The notes under the pieces were generated by a model. That model did no database searches. It was given only the letters and a program-made list of their open reading frames with translations, and was not told the origin of the DNA. Positions 44,700-56,740 of a stretch of 64,000 nt of DNA are shown here, in pieces. Origin of the DNA: Cenococcum geophilum 1.58 (lineage: Eukaryota > Ascomycota > Dothideomycetes > Gloniales > Gloniaceae); assembly GCA_001692895.1 (NCBI GenBank), contig KV748192.1, forward strand, positions 744,001 to 808,000, written 5' to 3'. Position 1 is the stretch's first letter. Every line of letters begins with the position of its first letter. Position numbers and translations under genes: made by a program.

Positions 44700-47600
44700 A
44701 TGGGTTAGAACGCCCTAATGATAGAGGGATCTATATATTGGCCTACTTAATAGATAACTTAGTAAAGATAAATAAATAGAAATAGATAGTTTTACCTATA
44801 ATAGGAACTACTGCTAAAAAATAATATAAAAGCCGTTCTATAATTAACCGCGGAACCATTAATAAATTTATAGATACCTAATTTATATATACTTATAACC
44901 TACCTACTTTACCCCTTACTAAAGCCCGCGCCCTATAACTTGCTAACGGTAGTTATACTATATAGAAGATTACCTATATAATATAACTCTACTTAGATAT
45001 AAACGGGTACTAAAAAGAGCTCTAGGCCTATATTATACTACTTACTAACTACCCTATTATCCTTAGAATAAGCTAGCTTAAATAATATAACCCCACCATT
45101 AACTAGGAAAAGAAAGAAGTAACCTTTAACTTTAAATACTATAGAGAGACTTGCCTAGGACACAGCCTAGCCGCCTCTATTTACTTACTAGAATATTAAC
45201 CTAAGAAACCCCTTATTACCCTACCTACGACTAACTACTATATAAGTGCTGCGGCCTTCTACCGTATAGTACGTAGAAAAGGCTAGACCGTTACTATAGC
45301 TTCCTAATTATAACTATATAAGCTTAATAAAGAATAGGACTACGTCCTCTATAATAATAGAATAGATATAGTTAACCTTTTAGAAGATAATATCTCTGTA
45401 AAACTTTATAGACTTTTACCCTTAGACTTTAAGAAGTTTATAAAGCTTAAAAAAGGACTTACTAATAGGGAACTCTATACGCTCCTTCCTAAGAGGTACT
45501 ATAACTTTATTAATATATGCTTATAAAAGGGCGTAAATATACTCCCCCTATATTAACCTAATAACTATACTATTAATATTAAATAAGGCAAAATATTACC
45601 CTATAAGAGACTCTACCTAATATTAAAAGATAAACTTTTAGTTATAAAAAAGTATATTAACGAGCACCTTAATAAAGGGTTTATTCGTCCTAGTATATTA
45701 CTAGCAGCCGCTCCTATCCTTCTTACTAAGAAGCTAGGAGAAGGTATTTAATTCTATATTAACTATAGAGGACTTAACGCTATTATAATTAAAAACTAAT
45801 ACCTAGTACCACTTATATAGGAAACCCTTAAGTGGCTTAGCTAAGCCAAAATCTATACTAAGCTTAATATTATCACCGCCTTTAACTATTTCTAAATACA
45901 GGAAGGTAATAAATGGAAAACTGTATTTGTATTATACTTCGGCTAATTTAAATATATTATTATACCCTTTAGCGTATATAATGGCCTAGGCACCTTTTAA
46001 AACTATATTAATAACGCCTTATAGGACTACTTTAATAACTTCTGCTCCGCGTACCTAGATAATATACTTATTTATAGTAATAACCCTTTTAAGTATACTA
46101 AGCACGTTTAAAAAGTCCTATAGCACCTTAGGGACGCAGGACTTTATATTAATTTAAAGAAGTGCGAATTCTTAGTTATAGAAGTAAAATACCTTAAACT
46201 AATTATTACTACTAAAGGTGTCTGTATAGACCCTAAGAAGGTATATATAATTACTAAATAGTAAGCCCCTAANTNNATTAANGANNTATAAGCCTTNNTT
46301 AGTTTNGCTAACTTCTATTAGAAATTTATATACAACTTCTTAGGCGTAGTAGCACTACTTATAGTAATAATATAAATAAAGGGCCTCTTTATAAAAGGAA
46401 GAAAAACGTATTTACGCTTTACCTAGACGCCTAAATATAAGAAGGCGTTTTAAGACCTTAAAAAAGCTTTTACTAAAGCACCTATTCTAGCTTACTTTAT
46501 ACCAAAATAACAACTCTACCTTAAAACCGACTCCTTAGGCTACGTTAATGTAGGTATTCTTTCCTAAAAAGGTAATAACGGTCTCCTCTACCTAGTTATA
46601 TTCTACTTGTCTAAGCTAATACTATAAGAGTATAACTATAAGATCTATAATAAGGAACTTCTTATAATTATATAAGCATTTAAAGAATTTTAACTAGAAC
46701 TCTTTTTAGTAGAACCTAATTAGCTAACTAAAGTCTTTATAGATTATTGCAACCTTAAGTACTTTATAACTATAAAGCAGCTAAACTAACGCTAAGTACG
46801 CTAGAACGAGTTCCTCTCTAGTTTTAACTTTAAAATTGTATATAGACTAGGAGTATAAGGTACTAAGCCTAATAGCCTAATATACCGCTTATAAGACCTT
46901 CCTTAGTTAAAAAATAACCTTTAAAATTAGTTCTAATAACAGATAATCCTAAAAGTATAGAATTTGGCCCTAGGTATACTACCCACAATAGAGCTAATAA
47001 TACCTTAGCTTTGTACTATAGAACTAGAGTTACCTCTTAAAATTAATAAGCTTATTACTATAGTATATAACACCTCTACTAACTTATTATTATATTAACT
47101 TATTACTATAAAGACCGCTAGCGCTTATATACTACCTACTAACCTCTAAAGCCTAGGCTAGATTAATATAGCAGCCTTAAAAGTAAAAGAGAATAGACTC
47201 TATTATAGAGGCCGCCTATTTATCCCTAACTTAAAAAAAACCTATAATAATAACTAATCTAAATAGCCTATAACCTCTAGTTAAGTGGCTACCTAGGTAG
47301 AGGAGGAACCTATAAGCTCTTTAGCTGATTCTATTTCTAGCCTAAAATAATAGACTTAGTTAAACGCTTTATAGGTGCTTGTTATAGCTATAAGCGCGCT
47401 AAGGCCTTTAATATAAAGTATTAAGGACTACTATACCCTCTACTAGTACCTATATAATAATAGGCAGATATTGCTATAGATTTATTATTAACCTACCACC
47501 CTATAAACAATACGGCCGTACCTATAAGAATATCCTTATAATAATATACCGACTTATAAAAGAGCGCCACTATATCCTAACCAAAGGCGTAGCCGTTAGT

Positions 47601-48088
47601 AATATTACTAACGCCTTTTTTTTACAAAGTTTACCAATTATATAGGTTACCTAACTTAATTACGTCCGACTAAGGTATATAGTTTAACTCTAATATATAG
47701 AGACGAATCTACTAACGCCTTAGCATCTCCGTTAAGATGTTTATATCCTTTTACTATAAAACTGCTAGGTAACTAGAAAACGTAAATGCTAGCATAAAAG
47801 CGTACCTATAATAGGTAGTCGCCTATAGTTAAGATAACTAGGTAGATTACCTTCTACTAGGTAAATTCGCAGCAAATAATTACGTCTTAACTACTATAGG
47901 ACTTACCCTATTCTTTATAAATAAGGGTTACTACCCCTAATCCGATATAGAGCCACTAGAATCTATTAATAAAAAACTACTATATAGAAAACGCCTTAAA
48001 ATGCTACTTACTAACTAGTATATAGACCGTATAAAAAATCTACTTAACTACTATAAGGGAGAAATGGCCTAGGCTTAAGCAAAGTAGG
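44700..48088 (+). pseudogene. D pol: protease, RT, RNase H, integrase
   Basis: Protease is near 44850 (LIDRGTINKFIDT, Asp present). RT begins at about 45680 (FYINYRGLNAIIIKN.YLVP near 45752) with AYLDNILIYS near 46047. RNase H is at about 46500-46860 (NFKIVYRLG). A zinc-binding block and the integrase core follow at about 47160-48060. N bases at 46270-46310 lie just before the SF.NFY.KFIY block, where RT meets RNase H. Element C enters near the integrase end (target CTTAC, 48089-48093). Many TAA/TAG codons. Confidence 0.82.
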
Positions 48089-48093
48089 CTTAC

Positions 48094-48277
48094 TGTTACA
48101 GTGCTATAATGAAGTAGACTGAATAACTACGTTATAGTATAAAGAGGAGAAGGTGAAAAGGGGGTATTGTATACAAATAGTAGGGCCAGCCGCTAAGGCA
48201 CTAGTGGTGGGCCAGCTAATAGTAGGAAATAGTACGAGATAGTATGGAATAGTATACGTTAGGTCAGTGCCATAACA
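48094..48277 (-). repeat. C 3' LTR (184 bp)
   Basis: TGTTACAGTGCT to GTGCCATAACA on the plus strand, a long near-inverted terminal pair. It matches 62759-62942 almost completely. Confidence 0.95.
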
Positions 48278-48659
48278 GTACTTCTTTCTCCTAGATAGTT
48301 TGGTCTCTAAACCGAATAGATAACTCTAAAATAGGCAGTGTATAGGGTCACCTGTTTTTTACTGCAAAGATATTAGTTCCGCTTACCGCCCTTAACCGAG
48401 CTAATGGCGATTTTCTATACCGGGCATAGAAAATCCTAATTAGTTAGTTTAGTGAATAATATTAGCAGAACTCTACACCGCCACCCAAACTGATCCGTGT
48501 GGCGCTTCTTAGCAAGAATCTGGCTAATTAGATAACTTTAACCGCCGGTTAAAGTTCTATGATATCTTAACCACCATAAATTTTAATATGGTGGTCGGCC
48601 ACGACCTTGGCGTGACTTTTTCTTATTTTATACCTAGTCTAGGGGTCCTGGCTTCTTAG
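48278..48659 (-). other. C 3' region with hairpin and palindromic motif
   Basis: Noncoding. It holds a hairpin at about 48412-48440 (GATTTTCTAT..ATAGAAAATC), a second inverted repeat around 48573-48600 (ACCACCATA..TATGGTGGT), and the shared motif at 48534-48556. The block after the first hairpin (ATAGAAAATCCTAATTAG) also occurs in E at about 1604-1622. Confidence 0.7.
48534..48556 (-). repeat. Palindromic motif shared with E and D, best copy
   Basis: A 23-bp perfect inverted repeat, AACTTTAACC-GCC-GGTTAAAGTT. On the minus strand it is followed by ATCTAATTAGCCAGATTC, as in D. It could be a protein-binding palindrome or the end of a small mobile element. Confidence 0.8.
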
Positions 48660-51600
48660 GGTATTGCTTATAAAAGCGCTATACAGCTTATTTGTAACCC
48701 TTTAGGTCTTCTTTTAGCTGCTAGGTAGTGTCCTTGTAATATTTCCATTTAATCTTATAAGTTAGGCCTTAGGGGTCTTTATTATATACATTAAGGATTT
48801 TCTTAAACTCCTATTTATCTTCTATATTGCCGTCATTATCTCTCTCTACTACTCGTTCTTGTATATTACGGCGCTCTATAATATTAATATTTACTTAGCT
48901 AGGGATCTCTTTAGCAGCCTAGAGGCGGACCTTAGATATATAGAAGGATTTATTTACTCGGATATAGTCCGGGAGGTCTATTATAACTACCCCTTAGTAT
49001 ACTGCGAGTACGGGGTATAGGCCGTCCTATTTATCATCCCATTTCTTTTTAGGTCTGTTTATCTTTATATTTTCTAAGCTAACTATAACTATATCGCCTT
49101 CGTAGAATAACGCGCTCTTATCCCTACGGGTATTAGCGTTATCTTTATAGCGTTACTATAAAATCCGGGCTAGGGCCTTAAGCTATATTAATATCCGCTT
49201 AAAGTAGTTAGCCATAAAGTCTACGCGGAAGAACTCCTTCTTTGCTTATACTAATAGTATTAGTAGGTGGGAGCTAGCAGGCTTGATTCTGAGGTAAGGG
49301 TTAAAGCTATAGTTTATAAAGAACGGGGAGATACCTATGCTCTCGTTAACTTGGTTATTTATAGCAAACTTGGCGAGCAATAGGTAGTTAACCTAGTCGT
49401 CCTATATAAAGCTAACAAAAGCATAGAGGTACTTATTTATAGCGGCGTTAATAATTTCGGTTTAGCCGTCCATTTCTAGGTGCTAAGCTAAGCTTAGTTG
49501 TAAGGTTGTCTTAAGGCGTTCACTTAGTCGTTGCTAGAAGTCGCTAACAAATTATATGCCGCGATTAGAGATAATCGTACTTAGTGCACTATGGAGCTTA
49601 TATACGTTATTAATAAAGCTATTAACTAGCTCCTCTATTAAGAGTCCTATTACTAAAACAAGGTATTATATTTTAGTTAGGTAGTCTATAATAACAAGGA
49701 TATATTTATATGCCTTACCGTAGCGTTAGTATACCGGCAGCGTTATAATATAGTTAATTAAAATATCTGTCTATGGGCGAGTAGGTAGTTCTAGTGGCTT
49801 TAGGAAACCAGGCGGGGCAGAACAAGGGGTCTTAGTGTAAAAGTATAGAGTATAGTCTTTAATAAAGGTAGCCGTGAACTGGGAGATTCCTAGCTACTAG
49901 TATATTTGGTTTAGGAGGTTAAGGGTCTTAACCCGGCTGGGGTAACTAGTAGGGCCGCTGCTATAAGATTAGTAGATAACTTTTAGGCGGAGGTCTAGGG
50001 CGTTAGGGATAAAGAGGCGTTAGCGGAAGTAGATCTATCTGTTAATAATACTACATTCTAACTTATCGTAATAGAGTAATTTCCTAATCTTCTTTGGCTA
50101 ACGGCGAGCTTTCCGATCTTATAGGGCCACCGCTATATCTTTTATAAGTTTGTTCTCCTAGTATCCTAACTAGATTAGCTTATCTAGTGACTTTTTAGCT
50201 ATTTTAGGGTCTAGAGCGGCTATAAACTCTACATTATTAAAGTTGCGGGACTTATATAGTAATTCTTCTAAGATTATAGGGTTAACTTTCTAGGGCGGTA
50301 TAACGACTTGGGCTTGGTAGCGGAGGAATTTATTATTAGCGTCCTTAGGTCTTATTCCTAGTAGCTAGCTTAGGATATTAGGGAGCGTGGCTTTGCTGCC
50401 GGGTTTATATATAATTATAAAGTTAAACTATAAAAGGAACTCTGCCTACTAGACTTAGCGCTAATTTAGCTACTTAGTAGTTATAAACGTCTATAGGTTC
50501 TTATAGTCAGTAATAATTTTAAACGGCTCCTTAGTCCCTTATAGCTTAGGGCGCTATTCCTCTAAAGCCTTAATAATAGCTAAGAGTTCTTTATTATAGA
50601 TCTTATAGTTACACTTTAGTATAGAGTGCTTTACGGAAAAGAATGCGACCAGTCTTAATTTACTATCATTGCTATACTAGGAAAAGACTCCACTAGAGGC
50701 CTAATTCAATACGTCTATTTTTACCACTATTTTTTTTATATAGTTATAGTATGCTAGTACTAGTGCTAAAGTAAAGGCTCTCTTAAGGGCCTTAAACGAT
50801 TTGGCTTGTTCTAGTCCCCATAGCCATCCAATATCCTTCTTTAGGAGTTTTGTTATTAGTATAGCGACGGCAGAGTAGCCTTAGATAAATCATTAGTAGA
50901 AGTTCGCGAAGCCGAGAAATTATTATAGTTCTTTAATTAACGTTAGGTCCTTCTATTCCTGTAAGGCCTATACCTTCTTAGGGTCTATAGTTATACTATT
51001 AGTTAAGATAATTAAGCCAAGGTATTTTGTTTTAGTAGAGTAGAACTTAGACTTATTAATATTAATCTNAAGTCNAGNATTGCNNAGTCTTTAGATNACT
51101 TNATTTANATACTTANTATACTNNGCNCGTNTTTTAGAAAAGATAAGGACGTTATTAAGGTAGGCAGTGCAGTAGTTATTAAGGGCGTTATATAAAATAT
51201 AGTTAATATAGTTCTAAAATATAGCGGGTGCATTATAGAGGCTAAATAGTATAACTAGTATCTTATAGAGTCCAAACCAGGTAATAAATGCTATAAGCCA
51301 CTTATAGCCCTTTGCAATCCGGATCTAGTTAAATATAGTAATTATATTAAGTTTTATAAAGTACTTGGCACTATAGAGTGCGTTAAGTGTCTCGCGGATT
51401 AGTAGTAATAGGTACCGATTCTTAATAGTAACTATATTTAGGCCTTAGTAGTTATAGTAGATTCATATACTACCGCTAGGCTTAGCAGTAAGGAGAAGTA
51501 GTACAGTAGCTAGTAAGGTTAATTCGCGGATAAAACCCTTATCCAGCATCTTATTAATCCACTTCTTTACACACCTAAGTTTAGTAGGTAAGAGTGGTCT

Positions 51601-53208
51601 ATTTTTATAGTATAGGGCCTAGTTTCTGGAGATAATCTCAATTTTATAGTCCTATGGTTGGTAAGGGGGCAGCTTATCTATATTTTTAGGGAGGAAGTGC
51701 TTAATATATTTACAAAACTCCTTTAGTAGGCGTTGTAAAATATCCTCGCGGGTTAATCCTAGTTTGCCTTTTAGAAATTTCTTAATATTAGTGTTAATTA
51801 TCTTCCGGCGTAAAAGCTCGGGCTTAGTTTTTAAATTTATCTTAAGGAAGTTGTGGAAATAAGGGGGCAGCGCCTTATAGGCTTCCTCTATTATATAGTT
51901 ACCTTCTACTAGTTAGCGGAAGGATTCTTCTAATAGGTTTAGTACCTCTATTAAGCCTATAGGCAGTTCCTTAAGCAGCTATTAGTGCTCTTCTTATTTT
52001 ATTAGTTCCACTAGCTCCGTTATATAGATCCTTATTACCTTTACGCTTTTTTATTTATAAAACTAGGCGAAGTTTACAGCGCGTACGTTTATAATATCGT
52101 CCAAATTGGGGCGTATTTGGTCTTCTCCCAATATCGCGGCGGGGCTGGCTCGTCTTAGTCGGCTCTTAGGGGCAGTTTTTAGGCGGCGGCCTTGTATAAG
52201 GCGTGCGGGGAGTAGGTATAAGGTTAGGCGTTATAGTAGCTTAGTTTTTATTATCCGGGTCTTAGTAGTTCTATAGCCAATCCTTGCTATAACGCGAGCT
52301 ATAGTATATACATATGGCATATAGCTTAGTTCTAGGTATTAGGCTAGGCGGCTGGGGTTTAAAGGGTATCTAGGTTGGCGTTAGACTCTTAGTAGTAGCG
52401 GCGTAAAGTAGACTTTCTTTCTTAGTCTCGGCGAGGCTAGCTAGCCTATCATTTTGGTCTTAAGTGCTGGGGTAGTCCAGTCTTCTACTATCTTATTGCT
52501 TTATAGCTATATAAGCTCCCCTTTATTAAAAACGTCTTCTACTATTAGGGCTTTATATATAGTCCTAGGCACTAGGCTTAGTAGTGCCAAGTATTTATAT
52601 AGGGCGTCCCTGCTACTGTCGGTTATCCCCTATAGGAGGTAGTGCCTAGAGTAGTAATCTAAGTTAAAGCGGATTTTAAGCTTCCTAAAGCTAGGGCGGG
52701 GCTTATACTTTTAAAGCCAAGGCATACCTAGAATAATTGGGGTAGTAGGCGAGAGTTTGGTAACAAAAAAGAGTATAGCTTTAGTATAGAGGCCAATTAA
52801 TATTTAGGTAGTAAAGTAGTCCGTAATAAGTAAAGTTAAGATACTATCTATAAGGCGCAGTAGCCTAGGTGCCAGTAGCTTCTTAGTTATAATATTATAC
52901 TTTCTTATAATAGACTCTGCGTTAGTAAATACCATTATAGTACTACTAGAGTCTACTAGGCTTACTATATTAATATAGACTTAGGGGTATAAGTTATATA
53001 GTAAGGAGAGTTAGGTTTAAATAAGGATTAATTTCTTATTATTATTTGCTAATTTAAGATTAAGTGGTAGTTTACTAATAGAAAGGACTAATTAATCTAG
53101 TAACAGGGACCTAATCTTCTTATCTTCCTCCTTATATAGTTTAGACCCTTAAACGTAACTTAGTTTAAGGGTCTGCCTTTTAACAACTAGGGTATAGGGT
53201 TGTCTTAG
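48660..53208 (-). pseudogene. C pol: protease, RT, RNase H, integrase, chromodomain
   Basis: On the minus strand, protease is at about 52950-52660 (SSSTIMVFTNAESII, then TTPIILGMPWL). The YLDD-box equivalent YLNNVLIFS is near 51175-51140. N bases at 51069-51130 come straight after it. FANFY.RFI is near 50905-50880 and RNase H at about 50700-50400. Integrase includes TIISNRGIQFVSDFWQRL near 49590-49530. The chromodomain is near 48790-48670 (YKIKWKYYKDTT..LKEDLKGYK). The frame is less broken than in A or D but still carries TAG/TAA codons. Confidence 0.85.
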
Positions 53209-53629
53209 TGTTACGGACGCTTTAAGTACGATGTTACGACTACTTGGAGAGGAGTCGGAAGAAGCTAGTTGGTTAATTCAGGCACGGTCTAGGATGGAGC
53301 CGGTAGAACCATATGACGAGAAATAGTAACCAAGGTCACATGACGTGCTACGTATTAAACGAGAAGGATAAGAAGAACTTACGTACCTTATGTATAAGAC
53401 GTATATTACGTATAAGAAGGATTTTATAGGAGTACGGTTATGTATTTAAGGACCCTTAATCCCTACCTAGATAGTTCCTTCCTTATAGTAATTCTTAGAA
53501 TATAATTAAAGTTAATCTATTAGGCAACTACTCCACCAGTTATTATTACGTTATTAACTTTATTATATTACCTATACACCTAGCCCATTAATAAGCCCAT
53601 TATAGTTCTTGCTACAAGGTTCCGTTACA
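53209..53629 (+). repeat. B 5' LTR (421 bp)
   Basis: TGTTACGGACGC to TTCCGTTACA, with canonical ends kept. Matches the A LTRs. Confidence 0.96.
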
Positions 53630-53668
53630 CAATTACTACCTAGTTATAGTATTAATAAGTTAAATAAC

Positions 53669-56600
53669 ATGCCACCAAAAGCACCAGCCACGACGCTATT
53701 GACGGTGGCAACTACTTTAAGGTTAGGTAACGACACCAGTATAGCAGACACTGACTCATAGCAACCTATAACGGTTGGACAGCTATAAGAGATAGTTAAC
53801 TAGTTAATAGAAAATAATGCGACGTTGGAAAATAGGATTAACGGGATAGGTGTAGCAAAGGTTAAGTTACCATCGATTAAAAGATATTTAGGAGAGAGAT
53901 CGAAGCTTAAAGGATTTCTCACGCAAATGCACTTTAAGGTAGTATAGGAAGGAGCTAAGCTGGCAACACCCGTGGATTAAATAGCGTATACAGAATTGTT
54001 CCTAATAGGAAGGGCACTTAAATAGTTTAAGCCTTATCTTACGGAAATCTAGGTAAATGGAATGACGACTACGAACCAAGAGGTATAGTTTATGTTCTTA
54101 AGCTGGAACAGATTCGTGGAACGACTTATATAAATGTTTAGAGACCTAGAGGTAGTGACTACGGCGGAAAGAAAACTCCAAGATATTATATAACGAACCT
54201 TAGCAATCGAGTATATAATGTAGTTTTAGACGTTAGTAACGCAAGTAGAGTAGAATAATAGGGCGCTAATGGCACAGTATAAATAGGGACTTAAGGCTAA
54301 AGTCTAGGACGTAATTATCCTAATAGAAGATATGGACACCCTAAGGGAACTAATAGATTAGGTAATTAAGATTAATAATTGGATCTACTAAAGGGAATAG
54401 GCTAAGAGAGGCCAGGATAGAGTTTTACAGTTATATAAGGCGTAAAGCACGTAATAATAAAAGCCAAGTTAGAAACCATAGTATAGCGCAGAGCCAATGG
54501 ACCTAAGTAATACTAAAGAAGCCTATAAGAGATAGAGTAAACTATGGAAACCTAGAGGACAAGGATTAAGTAATTAAAGGTCTAAGGAGCAGAGGCTAAA
54601 CTAGGGATCTTAGCAGCAGAAGACGTTTAGGCGGACTCTATAGCAAGAAAAATAGTTTAAAGAGGGAGCTTATATAAATTGTGGAAAATAGGGTTACTAT
54701 GCTAAAGACTATAGAAGTAGGCAGAGTTACTATATAGTAAAGAGAATAAGACTAGTAGACGATATATATATATAGAGGGATAATAATATACTGTAAGGAA
54801 CAAAAGAATATTTAATTAGAAGTTTTGCGTTTTATTATAATAACGCATACCAAATTTATAAAGACGCTAAGTATAGCGCAAGCTATTAGCTATAAGAGCT
54901 AGCACCTGCAGGATATAGAGGAACTAATAAACTAGTTCGCAGATCGGACATTAAGGACGATAAATTTAACGTAGGCGAAATATTTAGTGATAATAAGGTA
55001 ATAAGAGCGGCTTATTAGGAGCACGCAGCTATCGGAGATATTATACTAGAGGTAGAGGATAATTCCACTATAGAATAGGGAACATTAGTAGGGATTAAGA
55101 CCCCACTAGACACAATGTCTATCGCTTCACGAGATGCAAGAGAAGTAGGATAGCGAACTACTTCGGCACTCGATAAAGGCAAAAGGCTAAAGGCTTAAGA
55201 TTCTTATAGCGAGATAAGAGATGACTAAGATTCTTAAAATGAGATAAGGTAAGCTTAAGGACCTATAATGGACGATAACCGATGGAGTAGAGTAATAGCT
55301 TAGTTTAGTAATATATGAATAAGCTTAGGACGAAGTTTCCTATAGGTATAAGACTCTTAAGATAAGATAAGTGAGATTTAAAACTCTTAAGACGAGATAA
55401 GAACACTAAGTAAGCCTAGTCGGACTAAGGCTAAAGTAAAGCTTAAGATAGAAGTAAGCTCGGGATTAAAAATCTAAAGGGACTAAGAATTTGGAATACG
55501 AATTAGAACACCTATAGATAAGAAGTAAGGAGCTTCTTTATAGATTAGAGAATCTGCGGCATAAATAGTAATTAGATTAGGAGACAGATATATAGACCTA
55601 GAGGATTTACTAGTAGGATATGGTGTTTAGACTAAAGATTAAAAAGTTAATATAAAGATTAAGAAGTAAGAGAACTTTAAGGATTAAAGCGTAAGACGTA
55701 AACCAAAAGAAACTATAGAAGAGTTTAGGTAAAGAATTATTGTATAGCAAGAACAGAAACTAGATAAGAGATCTAGCATATTAGGACGTATAAAGGACAG
55801 AGTACTAGTATAAAGAATTACTAATAGGCCTAGGGCAGGCATATTAAGAGCTAAGTAGCTTACCGAACTAGAAGATAAAGAGGAGCTAGAAATCCTAACT
55901 AGGTTTAAAAAATAATATATAAAAGGCTGTTACAATATAGTAATGAGAAGATACTTCCTTATAGATAAGCCGTATATACTCTAGTAACTGTACTAAAAGT
56001 AGTATAGGCAGAGACATAATAATAAGTGAGAAGATTTCTATATGTGGTTAGATAAGAGAGTTATTTAGGACCACCTAATTATAAAAAAGGCTATAATATA
56101 TATTAAAGGAGCCTTAATTATAATGTTAAAGGATTTAAAGGAATGATTAGAGGACTAGAGAAGCGAGAGACATATCTTAGTACCTGTGAATAAAGTCGCA
56201 ACATTTAGATTAGCATAATAAAGGTTTAAACTTAGAGATAAGGATAAGCTAAGAGTTAACCTAAAGCACCTAGTACACTACACGTTATTATGGATTGCGT
56301 GCGTGGACGATATATATAAGATATATAAGAATCCAAAAGAAAAGAATTAGAAATACTTTATAAGGATATACTGGATAATAAATAAGCAATAGTACAGGAA
56401 TGCTAAATATATGCATAGATGGCATCTAGCAGAAGTTTAAGAGGAAGGAAGCTTAGTACTTTAACTAGGAAGATTCCTTATAGAAGAATGCTTAGACGGA
56501 TAATAGTAGTAGAAATGCCCAGAAAACATGTATCTATAGTATATTAAAGATAAAAAGCGAACTAGGCATTAGCTAATAAGTAAGCCAAGTGTATAAGGAT

Positions 56601-56740
56601 TAAGTAGCTAATAGTTAGGAAAAGTGGAGGCCTACGGGACTAGAGGGAGCTAGTAGTAGAGCCTTAGACCCTTAAAGGAATTTAAGGACAATACCTAAAT
56701 TTACGAGTTAAATGGCAAGATTAACAGTTTAAAGCGCTAA
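53669..56740 (+). pseudogene. B gag with very long region after the zinc knuckle
   Basis: ATG 53669 to TAA 56738: 1,023 codons plus stop, exactly the length of the A frame (3,072 bp each), so no net indel separates the copies. The capsid part is followed by the knuckle INCGK.GYYAKDYRSRQS near 54674 (conserved Cys partly lost). A DS..EI low-complexity run lies near 55200-55400, and the helical part runs to about 56700. Preservation of phase over 3 kb, with only TAA/TAG (and a possible TGA) interruptions, argues that the whole frame was coding before RIP. Confidence 0.8.

Noticed and set aside
52454..52642. 62-codon plus-strand frame
   Set aside because: Opposite the C protease to RT linker on the minus strand; no independent support.
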